6,136 nucleotides of DNA. Origin: Fidelibacterota bacterium (lineage in GTDB: Bacteria > Fidelibacterota > UBA2242). The position numbers and the translations under genes were made by a program. This document shows, piece after piece, positions 1 through 6,090 of the stretch. The first letter of the stretch is position 1. Each line of letters starts with the position of its first letter. A model generated the notes under the pieces. The model worked only from the letters and a program-made list of their open reading frames with translations, ran no database searches and was not told where the DNA came from. Where the stretch lies: the NCBI GenBank assembly GCA_023133185.1, contig JAGLWX010000422.1, positions 1 through 6,136 on the forward strand. Direction: 5' to 3'.

Positions 1-639
1 GTATCTCATGTTCCATATTATTCTGAAGTTTCATCAGATGTTTATGAGGATAATCAAAACCAGATAGTGCCTTTGTTTGAGGAATATGGTGTGGATGCGG
101 TGTTTTCAGGTCATATCCACGCCTATGAAAGAGGTGATGCAAATGGAGTGTATTATATTATCACTGGTGGCGGGGGTGGAGTACTCAGTACATCAAGAAA
201 AAGAGAGATACCGGAAATCGATGTAGTTAATTTCGGATATCATTTTGATATCATCGAGATTGATGGTAAGCAATTAGATTTTACCCAATATAATAAAACC
301 GGAGTTGCCCTGGATCATTTTGAAATTGATAAATTTGGTGAAGCATCAGTTGAAACAAAAAGTTGTTTAGCCATAGAATACAGTCTGGAAAACTCGCCGA
401 ATCCCTTTAATGCATCGGTTCGAATCATGTTTTCTATTCCCAAATCTGGGAACACATCACTTAAAATCTACGATTTGTCAGGGCGGGAAAGGGTGACAAT
501 CATACCCGAATGGTATCATCAACCTGGCCAATATGCGACAACCTGGTCACCCGATGGATTATCGTCGGGCTGTTACATTTTATCGTTATTTGTTGATGGA
601 ATCAATCAGATGAATAAAAAAATAGTATATCTGAAATAA
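1..639 (+). CDS. Purple-acid-phosphatase-like metallophosphoesterase, C-terminal part, with T9SS-type sorting domain (5' truncated)
   Basis: The frame is open from base 1 (212 codons and a TAA), so the gene starts upstream of the window; the GTG at 67 is an internal codon. Residue numbers count from base 1. SHVPYYS (2-8) matches the metal-ligand His block of calcineurin-like phosphoesterases. SGHIHAYER (36-44) is the GHxH metal-binding motif in the form typical of purple acid phosphatases, and YYIITGGGGG (51-60) is the glycine-rich strand that follows it in that family. The catalytic fold ends near residue 105. Residues 126-212 form a C-terminal sorting domain (SPNPFN at 132-137, YDLSGRE at 157-163, ending KIVYLK). 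From family knowledge the enzyme hydrolyses phosphate monoesters or related phosphoesters with a two-metal centre. The sorting domain implies export across the outer membrane by type IX secretion. The N-terminal metal ligands and signal peptide lie outside the window, so activity cannot be fully judged. The stop is 59 bases before the next gene. Confidence 0.88.
   Translation, partial: VSHVPYYSEVSSDVYEDNQNQIVPLFEEYGVDAVFSGHIHAYERGDANGVYYIITGGGGGVLSTSRKREIPEIDVVNFGYHFDIIEIDGKQLDFTQYNKTGVALDHFEIDKFGEASVETKSCLAIEYSLENSPNPFNASVRIMFSIPKSGNTSLKIYDLSGRERVTIIPEWYHQPGQYATTWSPDGLSSGCYILSLFVDGINQMNKKIVYLK
376..636 (+). other. C-terminal T9SS/Por-type sorting domain of the phosphoesterase
   Basis: About 87 residues following the enzyme core. 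Key features are SPNPFN, a hydrophobic strand (RIMFSIP), LKIYDLSGRE, a GQY turn with a W-S-P-D-G-L segment, GCYIL and the final KIVYLK. The same arrangement and nearly the same length recur at the end of the protein encoded at 3527-5500. In FCB bacteria such domains direct type IX secretion and are usually removed or used for surface attachment. Assignment is by pattern only. Confidence 0.8.
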
Positions 640-685
640 TGATCAAACTCATTGGTGCAATAATAAAACATCCATAACGTTTAAT

Positions 686-692
686 AAAGGAG
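686..692 (+). promoter_or_regulatory. Ribosome binding site of the GDPD gene
   Basis: AAAGGAG lies six bases before the ATG at 699. This fixes that ATG as the start and fits with the lipoprotein signal beginning there. Confidence 0.8.
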
Positions 693-698
693 TTTGTT

Positions 699-1475
699 AT
701 GCGGAAATATTTGAAAATATTAATCACCACGTTTTATGTAATTTTGTTTGTCGCCTGTTCAAAGGTCACCACCAGTGTGGTGACCGCTCATCGTGGCGGT
801 GCCGGAATAGCTCCCGAAAATACAATGGCGGCAATGAAAAAAGCCTTGGAACTGGGGGCCGGATTTTCCGAGCTGGATGTTCAGGAAACGAGCGATGGGG
901 TATTGATTTTACTGCATGATAGTACCCTTGAACGAACTGCAGGTGTCGATTTGAATATTTGGGAAATGCCCTATGATTCGCTGGTATCCTATGAAGTTGG
1001 TTCGTGGTTTGCCCCGGAATTTGCCGGAGAACCCATACCAAAACTGGCGGATGTAATGGATGCCGTAAAAGGGAAAATGAAACTCAATATCGAATTGAAA
1101 ATGAATGGCCATGAAAAATTCTTAATTGAGAAAGTAATTGACCTGATCAATGAAAAGGATTTTCGGTCGGAGTGCATTATTACGTCTTTTGATCTATCCG
1201 CGATAAAAAAAGTCCGGCAACTTGATAAAGATTTGAAAGTTGGTTATATCTTTAGCAAGTATCCCGAAGATGAGGACGTTTTTACAGCAGATGTGGATTT
1301 GCTGAGTGTGAAATATAAACTTGTTGATGAGGAATTTATCCGGAAAGCTCATGCAAACAATAAGGCAGTGCATATCTGGACGGTGAATGATCCGGAAATG
1401 ATGAAGAAGTTTATCGACTGGGGCGTAAACAGTATTATCACGGATTACCCGGATAAACTTCTTGATTTATTGTAA
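699..1475 (+). CDS. Glycerophosphodiester phosphodiesterase, predicted lipoprotein
   Basis: A 258-residue protein of normal length for a bacterial GDPD. The family hydrolyses glycerophosphodiesters, such as deacylated phospholipids, to glycerol-3-phosphate and an alcohol, using a metal ion and a TIM barrel. Visible motifs are HRGG (31-34), PENT (39-42), ELD (58-60), the catalytic HD (73-74), NIELK (130-134), WTVN (227-230) and GVNSIITDYP (242-251). These cover the barrel from first to last strand, so the enzyme looks complete and active. The N-terminus (MRKYLK, then a hydrophobic stretch, then FVAC at 17-20) is a signal with a slightly atypical lipobox, Phe at -3. Cys20 followed by Ser suggests a lipid-anchored envelope protein. 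Neighbours are an exported phosphoesterase upstream and an exported esterase 37 bases downstream, which fits a scavenging role. Cytoplasmic GlpQ/UgpQ-like enzymes share the fold, but the leader argues against that location. Gene symbol left empty because glpQ and ugpQ cannot be separated here. Confidence 0.93.
   Translation: MRKYLKILITTFYVILFVACSKVTTSVVTAHRGGAGIAPENTMAAMKKALELGAGFSELDVQETSDGVLILLHDSTLERTAGVDLNIWEMPYDSLVSYEVGSWFAPEFAGEPIPKLADVMDAVKGKMKLNIELKMNGHEKFLIEKVIDLINEKDFRSECIITSFDLSAIKKVRQLDKDLKVGYIFSKYPEDEDVFTADVDLLSVKYKLVDEEFIRKAHANNKAVHIWTVNDPEMMKKFIDWGVNSIITDYPDKLLDLL
764..785 (+). other. Perfect 9-bp inverted repeat (hairpin) inside the GDPD coding region
   Basis: GGTCACCAC (764-772) and its exact complement GTGGTGACC (777-785) are separated by the four bases CAGT. 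It encodes the residues just after lipobox Cys20 and just before the catalytic HRGG. There is no T-run after it, so it is not an intrinsic terminator. Its function, if any, is unknown. Confidence 0.75.
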
Positions 1476-1512
1476 TAACAATAATTTATCAGCACGAATT
1501 GATTAGGCAAAA

Positions 1513-3519
1513 ATGAAAAGATTTTATATTTGCTGCGCAATCATCTACTTAGTATTAACTACGCTAACGTTTGCTAAAATCAAATTGCCGGCCGTGTTTG
1601 GCGACAAGATGGTTTTACAGCAAAAAAGCAAAGTTGTTGTCTGGGGCTGGGCTTCTCCAGGAGAAACAATTACCGTTAAAGGGAACTGGAGCCGCCGGTC
1701 AGTAACAACAGAAACCGATGAAAATGGCAAATGGATGCTGTGGCTGAAAACACCCAAAGCCGGTGGGCCCTATACATTATCAATATTAGGTCAAACACAA
1801 ATCGAGTTAAATGATGTAATGATTGGTGAGGTGTGGATTTGCTCTGGACAATCCAATATGGACATGTGGATGACCAAAGGTGCCGGTAAAGCCGGTGTAT
1901 TGAATTATGTCGAAGAGATCCAGAATGCCAATTATCCGGATATTCGTCTGTTTCAGGTGAAAAAGAAAGTCGCAGAAACTCCACAGGACGATTGTGCCGG
2001 AACATGGAAGGCGTGTAATCCGGACAATGTCGCGAAGTTTAGTGCTGTCGCTTATTATTTTGGGCAAGAAATATTTGAACATTTGAATGTGCCAGTCGGA
2101 CTTATTCAAAGCAGCTGGGGAGGGACGCCTGCGGAAGCATGGACCAGCCGAGAAGTTCTCGAAGAGAATCCGCATTGCCGTTTCTATTTGGACAAACTTG
2201 ACAGTGTGGTCCGATCGGAAAAAGAGATTGAAAAATTGATAAAAGCTTACCGGGTGGATCTGAATAAATGGCTGATGGAATCCTATTCCCTGGATAAGCA
2301 TGTCTGGCGCAGCTGGATTTCACCGGAACTGGATGACAGTGACTGGCAAACGATGAATCTGCCGGCGAACTTGGAATCTGCCGGATTACCGGATTTTGAT
2401 GGGGTGATCTGGTTTCGGAAACACTTTGATGTTCCGGAAGAATTTCTTGGAAAAGAATTGATTTTTGATTTAGGTCCGGTTGATGATATGGATCGGACTT
2501 TTATTAATGGTAAAAAGGTTGGTGAGATCCAGAAACGTGGAAAATGGAGAGTGGTCCGGGAATATCCTGTTCCTGCCGATCTGCTGGTTCCAGGCGAAAA
2601 TGTCGTATCCATCCGGGTCATGGATTATAAAGGAAGCGGTGGAATTTATGATGTCGGTGATCATTTAAAGATTGTATCTAAAGATGATTTGTCCATGACG
2701 ATATCTTTGGTCGGTGAATGGCGGTATAAAGTAGCCTACGATCTGAAGGAACATCGTCCAATTCCCAGTGTCCCCGGTGTGTTGGATAAATATACCGCCA
2801 CAAGTCTATATAATGCCATGATTGCTCCATTGATACCGTTTAAGATGAGGGGTGTAATCTGGTATCAGGGTGAAGGTAACCGGAAACAAGCTTATTTATA
2901 CCGCGAACTGTTTCCATTGATGATTTCCGACTGGCGGCAGCAGTGGAAATTAGGTGAATTTCCTTTCTATTATGTTCAAATTGCGCCCTTTAATTATAAC
3001 AGTAATGCGCCGATTGCTGCAGAATTACGTGAGTCCCAACTGCTCTCACTTTCGGTTCCCAACACTGGTATGGTTGTAACTATGGATATCGGCGATGTGG
3101 ACGATATTCATCCCCGGGATAAAAAAGAAGTTGGACGCCGCCTGTCCCTATGGGCGCTTGCGAAAACATATAACCAAAAAAACATCACTTATTCCGGATC
3201 ACTGTATAAAAGTATGGTAATTAAAGATGATCAAATCCGGATTTATTTTGATTATGCCGATAAGGGCTTGTCAGTAAAAGATGGGGAGTTGACACATTTT
3301 TCAATTGCGGGCTCTGATAGTATATTTCTGCCTGCAAAGGCAAGAATTGAAGACAATACGGTCATTGTATGGAATGAAACCATACAAAATCCGATCGCAG
3401 TGCGCTACGGCTGGAGTAACACTGCTGAACTGAATTTATTTAATACTGCTGGGTTACCGGCATCTCCGTTTCGGACAGATAATTTTCGGGTCTCAACTCA
3501 AATGACAGATGGTAATTAG
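1513..3519 (+). CDS. Sialate O-acetylesterase-family SGNH esterase with jelly-roll insertion, secreted
   Basis: A 668-residue protein. Residues 1-21 are a signal peptide (KR, hydrophobic core, probable cleavage after TFA). LPAVFGDKMVLQQ (25-37) and VVVWGWASPGE (41-51) form the N-terminal beta domain usual in this family. The SGNH core begins at GEVWICSGQSNM (105-116) with nucleophile Ser114 and WGGTPAEAW (202-210). It resumes with GVIWYQGEGN (447-456) and the acid/base block DVDDIHP (528-534) with His533. Between them, about 262-408, lies a galactose-binding-like jelly roll (DDSDWQTMNLP, IWFRKHFDVP, FINGKKVGE) like the sugar-binding module of family 2 glycoside hydrolases. Family members remove O-acetyl groups from sialic acids or from plant glycans such as xylan and pectin; the actual substrate is not evident. 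It has no T9SS sorting domain and ends at STQMTDGN, so it is probably periplasmic. The SD is weak (TAGG five bases before the ATG), consistent with translation from a shared message with the GDPD gene 37 bases upstream. Confidence 0.93.
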   Translation: MKRFYICCAIIYLVLTTLTFAKIKLPAVFGDKMVLQQKSKVVVWGWASPGETITVKGNWSRRSVTTETDENGKWMLWLKTPKAGGPYTLSILGQTQIELNDVMIGEVWICSGQSNMDMWMTKGAGKAGVLNYVEEIQNANYPDIRLFQVKKKVAETPQDDCAGTWKACNPDNVAKFSAVAYYFGQEIFEHLNVPVGLIQSSWGGTPAEAWTSREVLEENPHCRFYLDKLDSVVRSEKEIEKLIKAYRVDLNKWLMESYSLDKHVWRSWISPELDDSDWQTMNLPANLESAGLPDFDGVIWFRKHFDVPEEFLGKELIFDLGPVDDMDRTFINGKKVGEIQKRGKWRVVREYPVPADLLVPGENVVSIRVMDYKGSGGIYDVGDHLKIVSKDDLSMTISLVGEWRYKVAYDLKEHRPIPSVPGVLDKYTATSLYNAMIAPLIPFKMRGVIWYQGEGNRKQAYLYRELFPLMISDWRQQWKLGEFPFYYVQIAPFNYNSNAPIAAELRESQLLSLSVPNTGMVVTMDIGDVDDIHPRDKKEVGRRLSLWALAKTYNQKNITYSGSLYKSMVIKDDQIRIYFDYADKGLSVKDGELTHFSIAGSDSIFLPAKARIEDNTVIVWNETIQNPIAVRYGWSNTAELNLFNTAGLPASPFRTDNFRVSTQMTDGN

Positions 3520-3521
3520 GA
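3518..3521 (+). promoter_or_regulatory. Ribosome binding site (AGGA) overlapping the stop of the upstream gene
   Basis: AGGA overlaps the TAG stop at 3517-3519 and lies five bases before the ATG at 3527. This favours that start over the in-frame ATGs at 3509 (no SD, overlaps the esterase gene) and 3539 (only GGA upstream). The arrangement suggests translational coupling to the esterase gene. Confidence 0.55.
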
Positions 3522-3526
3522 TATTA

Positions 3527-5500
3527 ATGGAAAATCGGATGCAGTTTAAACGACTATTCATGATATTGTATTTTAGTATATTGGGTGTTTGTTCATTGAA
3601 AGCAACACCCCTTTTTAGTTATTATACCGGAATGGATTCCCTTGATGGTATAATCTATAACGCTGTTGACATTATTGAGGTTTCTGAGCCGGGGGAAGAA
3701 CCTGCTCGCGGAGAATTCGGTTGGGGATACACAATTCCTCAAACAGCTGCTTTTACCTCGGACTCATCCTTTATTACAACGGCTTCTGATATTTCTATGA
3801 GTTATTCAGGAATTCATATAATATCCGGTGAGATATGGGTGAAGCCTTATCGAGGAGGAGGGCTGTTATGGACCTGGGGAGATACAACGGGCAGCAATTT
3901 TCTTCGGATGCGGCTGAATAGTGATCGCTCTATTCTGTTTGAGAGAAATATACTGGATAGTCTGTATTGCACAGAGACAGTGTTGACTCTTGATACTCTT
4001 CGGCATCATTATATTCGCTGGTTTAGCGAAGTATCCGGAGATACGCTGCATCAGACATTAATAATTAATAATCGGCTGGTTGCGAAAAGTAAAGACTACC
4101 TAGTATTTGGCACTGGATTCACTATTTTACGGTCACCATTGCAGTTGGGTGGTCGCTGTAGCCCGGACAGTACACATAAACCATTTAATGGTGAGATTCA
4201 TGCCGCAACCCTGATGAATGTTGTTTCACAATATGAGATGTCTGCATATATACCACTTGACGGCAGTCAGTATGCTGGAATTCCCTATTATTGGGATCAT
4301 GACCACTGGAAAACCTATACCAATTCACCTACACCGGTGAATACGCTTGTTTTTGTTCCTTATGCACACGATGATTTTGTACCTCAAGGCTTAACAAATT
4401 CATGGGGAGACCCGGAATTTTCCGGACCTGGTGGGATGATCTATATTTCTCTATACAATAAAGATATCACCGGAAGAATTGGTATCCATCGCTCAATTAT
4501 TGTTGAACTTGATCCCGGTGATAATTATCAGGTCCGCCGTTGTTTCCGGTTACGGGGGCAATTACAATACGGTCATAATGGTGGCATTGCGTTTAGAAAT
4601 AACACTATCTATGTGGCCGGATCGGGACATATTGAGGGTTATCGTATACCGGCTTATGAAGGTGATGGTATGCCGAAGTACCAGGATCTTTATCCATTAT
4701 CACCCGGTTTGTGGGATGTGGGTGGACCTGCATCATTTACAACCTGTTTTAATGATACCTTATGGGTAGGGGATTTCCGTGATGAAAGCCAAGATAATCC
4801 GTATCTGAGAGGCTATCCTATGATTACCGATGGCTCACTTTCGGGAAATCCGAAATATTACCGATTGCCGTTGCGATCTCAGGGATGTGCCTGGAGCCAT
4901 TATGAAAATGAGACCTATCTGTTTGTTTCAATCAGTGCCGGTGGCAGCAATAACAGTATTCTGCACCGTTTTAATAAAAAGGATTTATCTGCGTACTATG
5001 TCGCTGATCCTGAAAGAACATTTGAGTTTCCGTCGGGCTCTGAAGACTTAAGTTTTGATAAAGAGGGAGACATTTGGTGTGTGTCGGAATCCGGTGCCCG
5101 GTATTATCAACTCCGGGCGTCCAATCCCTGGAAACAATTTTTCCCCTTTGTCTATGAAACAAAACGTGAGGTTCTTTTTCAGGATGTTGATACAACATTA
5201 GGATTCCGAAGTATCGATCATGGAATACTTCCTTCTTATTTTCAGATAAGTAACTATCCCAATCCGTTTAACGGTAAAACGACTATTGCATACTCGATTA
5301 TGGAAGAATCTATTGTAAATATCAGTGTATATGATATTGGCGGCAGAGAAATTGCCCGGTTGGTCGATAATGAATTCAGGCAAGCGGGCGGTTATGAATT
5401 TCTGTGGAGCCAGCCTAAAATACCCACAGGGATTTATTTTGTTCGGTTTACTGATAACCACGGTCAGCAAACTACCTGTAAAATTGTGTTTTTAAAATAA
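3527..5500 (+). CDS. Secreted LamG-like/propeller-like protein of unknown function with T9SS-type sorting domain
   Basis: 657 residues from the chosen start (663 from ATG 3509, 653 from ATG 3539). The N-terminus (QFKRLFMILYFSILGV...) is a signal peptide with likely cleavage after LKA. Residues ~30-234 resemble a concanavalin/LamG fold: GEIWVKP as the 'aWvkp' strand, HHYIRWF near 160, IINNRLVA, and FNGEIHAA near 220 as the closing strand. Residues ~270-545 contain repeated blade-like units: GGIAFRNNTIYVAG, SFTTCFNDTLWVGDF, GCAWSHYENETYLFVS and DLSFDKEGDIWCVSESG. The GHNGGIAF...YVA segment recalls bacterial secreted six-bladed propeller proteins. Residues ~570-657 are a sorting domain (YPNPFN, YDIGGRE, ending KIVFLK) matching that of the upstream phosphoesterase. 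No catalytic motif is recognisable; binding of a glycan or surface ligand is only a guess from the LamG-like part. It follows the esterase gene by seven bases and is probably co-translated with it. Confidence 0.85.
   Translation: MENRMQFKRLFMILYFSILGVCSLKATPLFSYYTGMDSLDGIIYNAVDIIEVSEPGEEPARGEFGWGYTIPQTAAFTSDSSFITTASDISMSYSGIHIISGEIWVKPYRGGGLLWTWGDTTGSNFLRMRLNSDRSILFERNILDSLYCTETVLTLDTLRHHYIRWFSEVSGDTLHQTLIINNRLVAKSKDYLVFGTGFTILRSPLQLGGRCSPDSTHKPFNGEIHAATLMNVVSQYEMSAYIPLDGSQYAGIPYYWDHDHWKTYTNSPTPVNTLVFVPYAHDDFVPQGLTNSWGDPEFSGPGGMIYISLYNKDITGRIGIHRSIIVELDPGDNYQVRRCFRLRGQLQYGHNGGIAFRNNTIYVAGSGHIEGYRIPAYEGDGMPKYQDLYPLSPGLWDVGGPASFTTCFNDTLWVGDFRDESQDNPYLRGYPMITDGSLSGNPKYYRLPLRSQGCAWSHYENETYLFVSISAGGSNNSILHRFNKKDLSAYYVADPERTFEFPSGSEDLSFDKEGDIWCVSESGARYYQLRASNPWKQFFPFVYETKREVLFQDVDTTLGFRSIDHGILPSYFQISNYPNPFNGKTTIAYSIMEESIVNISVYDIGGREIARLVDNEFRQAGGYEFLWSQPKIPTGIYFVRFTDNHGQQTTCKIVFLK
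3583..3616 (+). terminator. Terminator-like hairpin inside the start of the LamG/propeller gene
   Basis: GGGTGTT (3583-3589) pairs perfectly with AACACCC (3604-3610) across a 14-base loop. One base later there are five T residues (3612-3616). If base 3590 is bulged, three more pairs can form inside. The shape is that of an intrinsic terminator, but it sits within the signal-peptide codons, 64 bases after the esterase stop. It may attenuate read-through into this gene, or may be coincidental. Confidence 0.35.
5234..5497 (+). other. C-terminal T9SS/Por-type sorting domain of the LamG/propeller protein
   Basis: The last ~88 residues: SNYPNPFN, a strand (TTIAYSI), ISVYDIGGREIARL, GGYEFLW, TGIYFVRF and the end KIVFLK. 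It is the same module as at bases 376-636, differing in sequence but matching in motif order and length. Confidence 0.82.
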
Positions 5501-5510
5501 GCGTTATTTA

Positions 5511-5528
5511 CGACATATATTAATGTCG
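5511..5528 (+). other. Short inverted repeat between the LamG/propeller gene and the DUF202 gene
   Basis: CGACAT (5511-5516) and ATGTCG (5523-5528) are exact complements around ATATTA. It begins 11 bases after a stop codon, but no T-run follows on either strand. It could be a weak transcript end or an operator half-site pair upstream of 5564. Confidence 0.3.
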
Positions 5529-5563
5529 AATGACAATAATCAAATAAAAGTATTGAGTTTGCG

Positions 5564-5822
5564 ATGGAAATAAATAATCAAATAGCAAAAATACGGACAC
5601 ACCTGGCTAATGAGCGGACCCTGTTGGCCTATATCAGAACGTCGATTGCATTTATATTGGCTGGGACTGGGTATTGTAAAATTATTTCCAGGCAATGTCA
5701 GATCGATTCTGGGAGGAATATCTGTTGGAATTGGTTGCATTATCTTACTGTTTGGTATTTTTCGGTTTTGGCGGGAGCAGCAATCGATTGGCAGATACAA
5801 AGAACCGGAAATAAAAACCTGA
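5564..5822 (+). pseudogene. DUF202/YidH-family two-helix membrane protein, frame broken by one base
   Basis: From ATG 5564 the first 34 codons carry the DUF202 signature RTHLANERTLLAYIRTSIAFILAG. The same frame then degrades into an unrelated tail that ends at 5881. If one base is skipped in the run GGGA (5663-5666), the reading continues as LGIVKLFPGNV, then a second hydrophobic helix (SILGGISVGIGCIILLFGIF), then FRFWREQQ, ending at TGA 5820-5822. The joined product is 85 residues with two transmembrane segments (about 24-41 and 47-68), normal for the family. Because both halves are well conserved across the junction, the gene was recently intact, or this is a sequencing error, or a +1 ribosomal shift occurs. 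DUF202 proteins are inner-membrane proteins of unknown function in bacteria (E. coli YidH); the same domain occurs in yeast VTC polyphosphate-synthase subunits. The upstream SD is poor (GAG six bases before the ATG). It is separated by 63 bases from the preceding gene. Confidence 0.8.
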
Positions 5823-5890
5823 TAGATTGTAGTATCCGTTTGAATTGGGGCGAACACACAGTAGAAGAGATGAAAAACTGAATTTTTTTA

Positions 5891-5917
5891 TTGACTATGG
5901 GGAAAATATTTTATAAT
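5891..5917 (+). promoter_or_regulatory. Candidate sigma-70-like promoter upstream of the last gene
   Basis: TTGACT (5891-5896) and TATAAT (5912-5917) are near-consensus and consensus hexamers, with a 15-base spacer that is shorter than the usual 17. A start near 5924 would give a leader of about 167 bases before ATG 6091. It lies just after the DUF202 region and an AT-rich stretch. Confidence 0.5.
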
Positions 5918-5973
5918 GTATGAAAGAATTAATATTTGAGAATAAATATTCAATGCGGTTCAAAATGTTACAG

Positions 5974-6014
5974 CCTGTTCTAAATCCAAAGTGTCTGGTT
6001 TGAGAGAAAACAGG
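5974..6014 (+). other. Imperfect hairpin in the leader of the last gene
   Basis: CCTGTT (5974-5979) pairs with AACAGG (6009-6014). Inside, AAATCC (5982-5987) can pair with GGTTT (5997-6001) with one bulged T. It lies between the candidate promoter and the two SD-like sites. I do not recognise a known riboswitch class in it. Confidence 0.35.
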
Positions 6015-6028
6015 GGCGATAAACATTG

Positions 6029-6040
6029 AGAAAGGAGGTG
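6029..6040 (+). promoter_or_regulatory. Extended Shine-Dalgarno-like sequence far from a start codon
   Basis: AGAAAGGAGGTG is the exact complement of 12 bases at the conserved 3' end of bacterial 16S rRNA (CACCTCCTTTCT). The nearest ATG is at 6091, 50 bases downstream, and has its own SD. No ATG or GTG lies at normal spacing; only ATA 6048, ATT 6050 and TTG 6053 are close. It could be a ribosome standby site or serve a leader peptide. Confidence 0.5.
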
Positions 6041-6078
6041 GAAGGACATATTTTGCAAAGGGTTAACAAACAAATAAA

Positions 6079-6087
6079 AAAGGAGAT
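6079..6087 (+). promoter_or_regulatory. Ribosome binding site of the last, partial gene
   Basis: AAAGGAGAT ends three bases before the ATG at 6091, with GGAG five bases before it. This is normal SD placement and supports that start. Confidence 0.75.
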
Positions 6088-6090
6088 CGT

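Noticed and set aside
652..680. Possible promoter before the GDPD gene (TTGGTG and TAACGT, 17-base spacing)
   Set aside because: The -10 match is only three of six, and the gene may be read through from upstream. Too weak to annotate.
1807..2301. 164-codon open frame on the minus strand inside the esterase gene
   Set aside because: It is antisense to a strongly conserved enzyme core, shows no recognisable motif and has no convincing SD. It is a shadow of the plus-strand gene.
4479..5051. Overlapping plus-strand frames of 73 and 96 codons inside the LamG/propeller gene
   Set aside because: They are out of frame with a continuous 657-codon gene and show no motif or SD.
5540..5857. 105-codon minus-strand open frame over the DUF202 region
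   Set aside because: The plus strand encodes a clear DUF202 protein in two frames. The antisense product has no family resemblance.
5666..5881. The unshifted C-terminal tail of the 105-codon frame from 5564
   Set aside because: It lacks a second transmembrane helix of DUF202 type and looks like out-of-frame sequence, while the +1 frame continues the family pattern.
5834..5889. Possible terminator after the DUF202 region (small stem near 5837-5855 and the T-run at 5883-5889)
   Set aside because: The stem is short with a G-U pair and is not adjacent to the T-run, and the A-run/T-run pairing is AT-only.
5920..6003. 27-codon frame starting ATGAAAGAA after the -10-like box
   Set aside because: It has no SD, and the ATG lies at or before the expected transcript start. 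Nothing supports translation.
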